The translations under genes were made by a program, and so were the position numbers. Of a DNA stretch of 64,000 nt, positions 62,866 to 64,000 are shown in pieces. The stretch lies in the NCBI GenBank assembly GCA_002255365.1, contig NCBI01000022.1:38613-102612 (forward strand), given 5' to 3'. Numbering within the stretch: position 1 is the stretch's first letter; every line of letters begins with the position of its first letter. A model generated the notes under the pieces. The model searched no databases, was not told the origin of the DNA, and saw only the letters and a program-made list of their open reading frames with translations. This DNA is from Chromatiales bacterium 21-64-14. Its GTDB lineage: Bacteria; Pseudomonadota; Gammaproteobacteria; 21-64-14.

Positions 62866-63999
62866 ATGGACGGACACGACGAGTTTTCCCTGGACCCCGG
62901 CATCATCTACCTTAATCACGCTGCGGTGGCACCCTGGCCGCGCCGCACTGTGGATGCGGTGTGCGCGTTCGCCGAAGAAAATCTGCGCTACGGGTCGCGC
63001 AACTACCCCCGCTGGGTACAGACCGAGCTGCAATTGCGGGAACGGCTCGCGCGGTTGATCAACGTGGGTTCTGCCGCGGACATCGGGTTACTCAAGAGCA
63101 CCTCGGAGGGCCTCTCCGTGATCGCATATGGGTTGGATTGGCAACCCGGCGACAATGTCGTCAGCGCGCGTGAGGAATTTCCGTCCAATCGCTTGCCATG
63201 GGACTCCCTGCGCGCCCGAGGTGTGGCTTTGCGCCTGGCGGATCTCTCCGGGCCGGATTCCCCGGAAGATGCCTTGCTGGCCCTGACCGATCACCGCACC
63301 CGCCTGGTAAGCATCAGCGCGGTGCAGTATGCCAGCGGCCTGCGGATGGACCTGGAGCGCTTGGGGGCCGAATGCCGCGCCCGGGGGATTCTATTCTGCG
63401 TAGACGCGATCCAGGCCATCGGCGCGGTATGCTTCGATGCCCAAGCGGTGTCCGCGGATTTCGTGGTAGCGGATGGGCACAAGTGGATGCTGGGCCCCGA
63501 GGGCTTGGCGGTATTCTATGTGCGACCGGAGCTGCGCGAACGGCTGCGGCTGCACCAGTACGGATGGCATATGGTAGAGGCAGCGGGTGATTTTGACCGG
63601 GATGATTGGGCCCCGGCGGCCTCCGCCCGACGCTTCGAGTGCGGTAGCCCCAATATGCTCGGGATCCATGGACTGAACGCGAGTCTGTCCCTGCTGGAGG
63701 AACTGGGGATGGACATGGTTGAGAGAACCGTTATTAATAATGTTCAATATTTAATTGAAAATTTGGAACGTATTGATGAAATTTCGATATGTTCGCCAGT
63801 GACGCCCGGACGCTTCGCAGGGATCGTGGCTTTCCGGCCTCGCCACAGTCACCCCGAAGGGCTGTTTCAGGCCTTGCAACAAGCGGGGATCCAATGCGCC
63901 CTGCGGGGAGGTTGCGTGCGGTTTTCGCCCCATTTCCATACATCGGATTCGCAATTGGATGCGGCCCTGGACCGGGTACGGGCTTATGTAGTAGATTAA
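62866..63999 (+). CDS. Class V aminotransferase fold PLP enzyme (cysteine desulfurase/isopenicillin-N-epimerase type)
   Basis: A fold type I PLP enzyme of 377 residues. IYLNHAAVAPWP opens it, KSTSEGLSVIAYGL binds phosphate, FCVDAIQAIGAVCFD has the ring-stacking Asp, and VVADGHKWMLGPEGLAVFY holds the PLP Lys. Members are cysteine desulfurases, selenocysteine lyases or epimerases. A C-terminal Cys in CALRGGCVRFSPHFH could be the desulfurase nucleophile, but this is not proven. A stretch near 63725-63790 is strongly AT-rich against the rest of the gene. Confidence 0.88.
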   Translation: MDGHDEFSLDPGIIYLNHAAVAPWPRRTVDAVCAFAEENLRYGSRNYPRWVQTELQLRERLARLINVGSAADIGLLKSTSEGLSVIAYGLDWQPGDNVVSAREEFPSNRLPWDSLRARGVALRLADLSGPDSPEDALLALTDHRTRLVSISAVQYASGLRMDLERLGAECRARGILFCVDAIQAIGAVCFDAQAVSADFVVADGHKWMLGPEGLAVFYVRPELRERLRLHQYGWHMVEAAGDFDRDDWAPAASARRFECGSPNMLGIHGLNASLSLLEELGMDMVERTVINNVQYLIENLERIDEISICSPVTPGRFAGIVAFRPRHSHPEGLFQALQQAGIQCALRGGCVRFSPHFHTSDSQLDAALDRVRAYVVD

Positions 64000-64000
64000 A

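Overview
The window is GC-rich, densely coded chromosome of a sulfur-oxidising gammaproteobacterium. The evidence is dsrA of the (probably reverse-acting) siroheme sulfite reductase at the left end, a dsrS gene, a DsrC-family paralogue, and the gammaproteobacterial order GacA/UvrY-type regulators, uvrC, pgsA, tRNA-Gly, tRNA-Cys, tRNA-Leu. PEP-CTERM and exopolysaccharide genes and an inositol-phosphate solute operon fit an Acidiferrobacter- or Ectothiorhodospira-like lineage, but this is an inference from gene content.

Region 1 (1-14.9 kb) is a sulfur-oxidation neighbourhood. dsrA reads leftward out of the window. Divergent from it is a rightward set: a TauD-like dioxygenase, a 64-aa protein, a stand-alone Cas6/Cmx6-like protein, a DsrC paralogue with no cysteine, and a 67-aa protein, closed by a strong terminator. 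No CRISPR array or other cas gene is present. Beyond it lie a PKHD hydroxylase, an acetyltransferase, an apparent fusion of a conserved unknown protein with a prolyl-4-hydroxylase-type domain, a TrpD-like phosphoribosyltransferase, a SelW-like protein, a Sel1-repeat protein, DsrS, and two paralogous unknowns flanking a glutaredoxin.

Region 2 (14.9-25.9 kb) is mostly housekeeping: a Bax-inhibitor-1 protein, tRNA-Ser with an integrase remnant beside it, a glycosyltransferase, two tandem NarL/GacA-type regulators (the second lacks its phosphoacceptor Asp), a thioredoxin-NHL protein, uvrC, pgsA, three tRNAs and a radical SAM protein.

Region 3 (26-37 kb) makes a surface polysaccharide: two copies of a GT4 plus GT32-type module with duplicated promoters, a PIG-L deacetylase, a Wzx-type flippase, an AT-rich acquired gene, another GT4 and an LptF permease. 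Region 4 (38-41.5 kb) is a translationally coupled operon of inositol-phosphate synthase, CTP:inositol-phosphate cytidylyltransferase and a CDP-alcohol phosphotransferase, followed by a decayed glycosyltransferase. Region 5 (41.5-45.4 kb) has a PEP-CTERM protein behind a sigma-54-like promoter, two monohaem cytochromes and a peroxiredoxin-glutaredoxin fusion with an OxyR-type operator.

Region 6 (45.4-52 kb) is a Tn3-family transposon (38-bp inverted repeats at 46312 and 51413) carrying a cation-efflux gene, resolvase and transposase. The efflux gene and the transposase both show internal deletions, and the element sits inside a chromosomal gene. Region 7 (52-64 kb) has two 2OG-Fe(II) oxygenases with a chorismatase/Rid-like protein, a secreted hydrolase with a repeated C-terminal module, a large TPR-like protein separated by an in-frame TGA from its membrane-anchor segment, a diguanylate cyclase and a class V aminotransferase.
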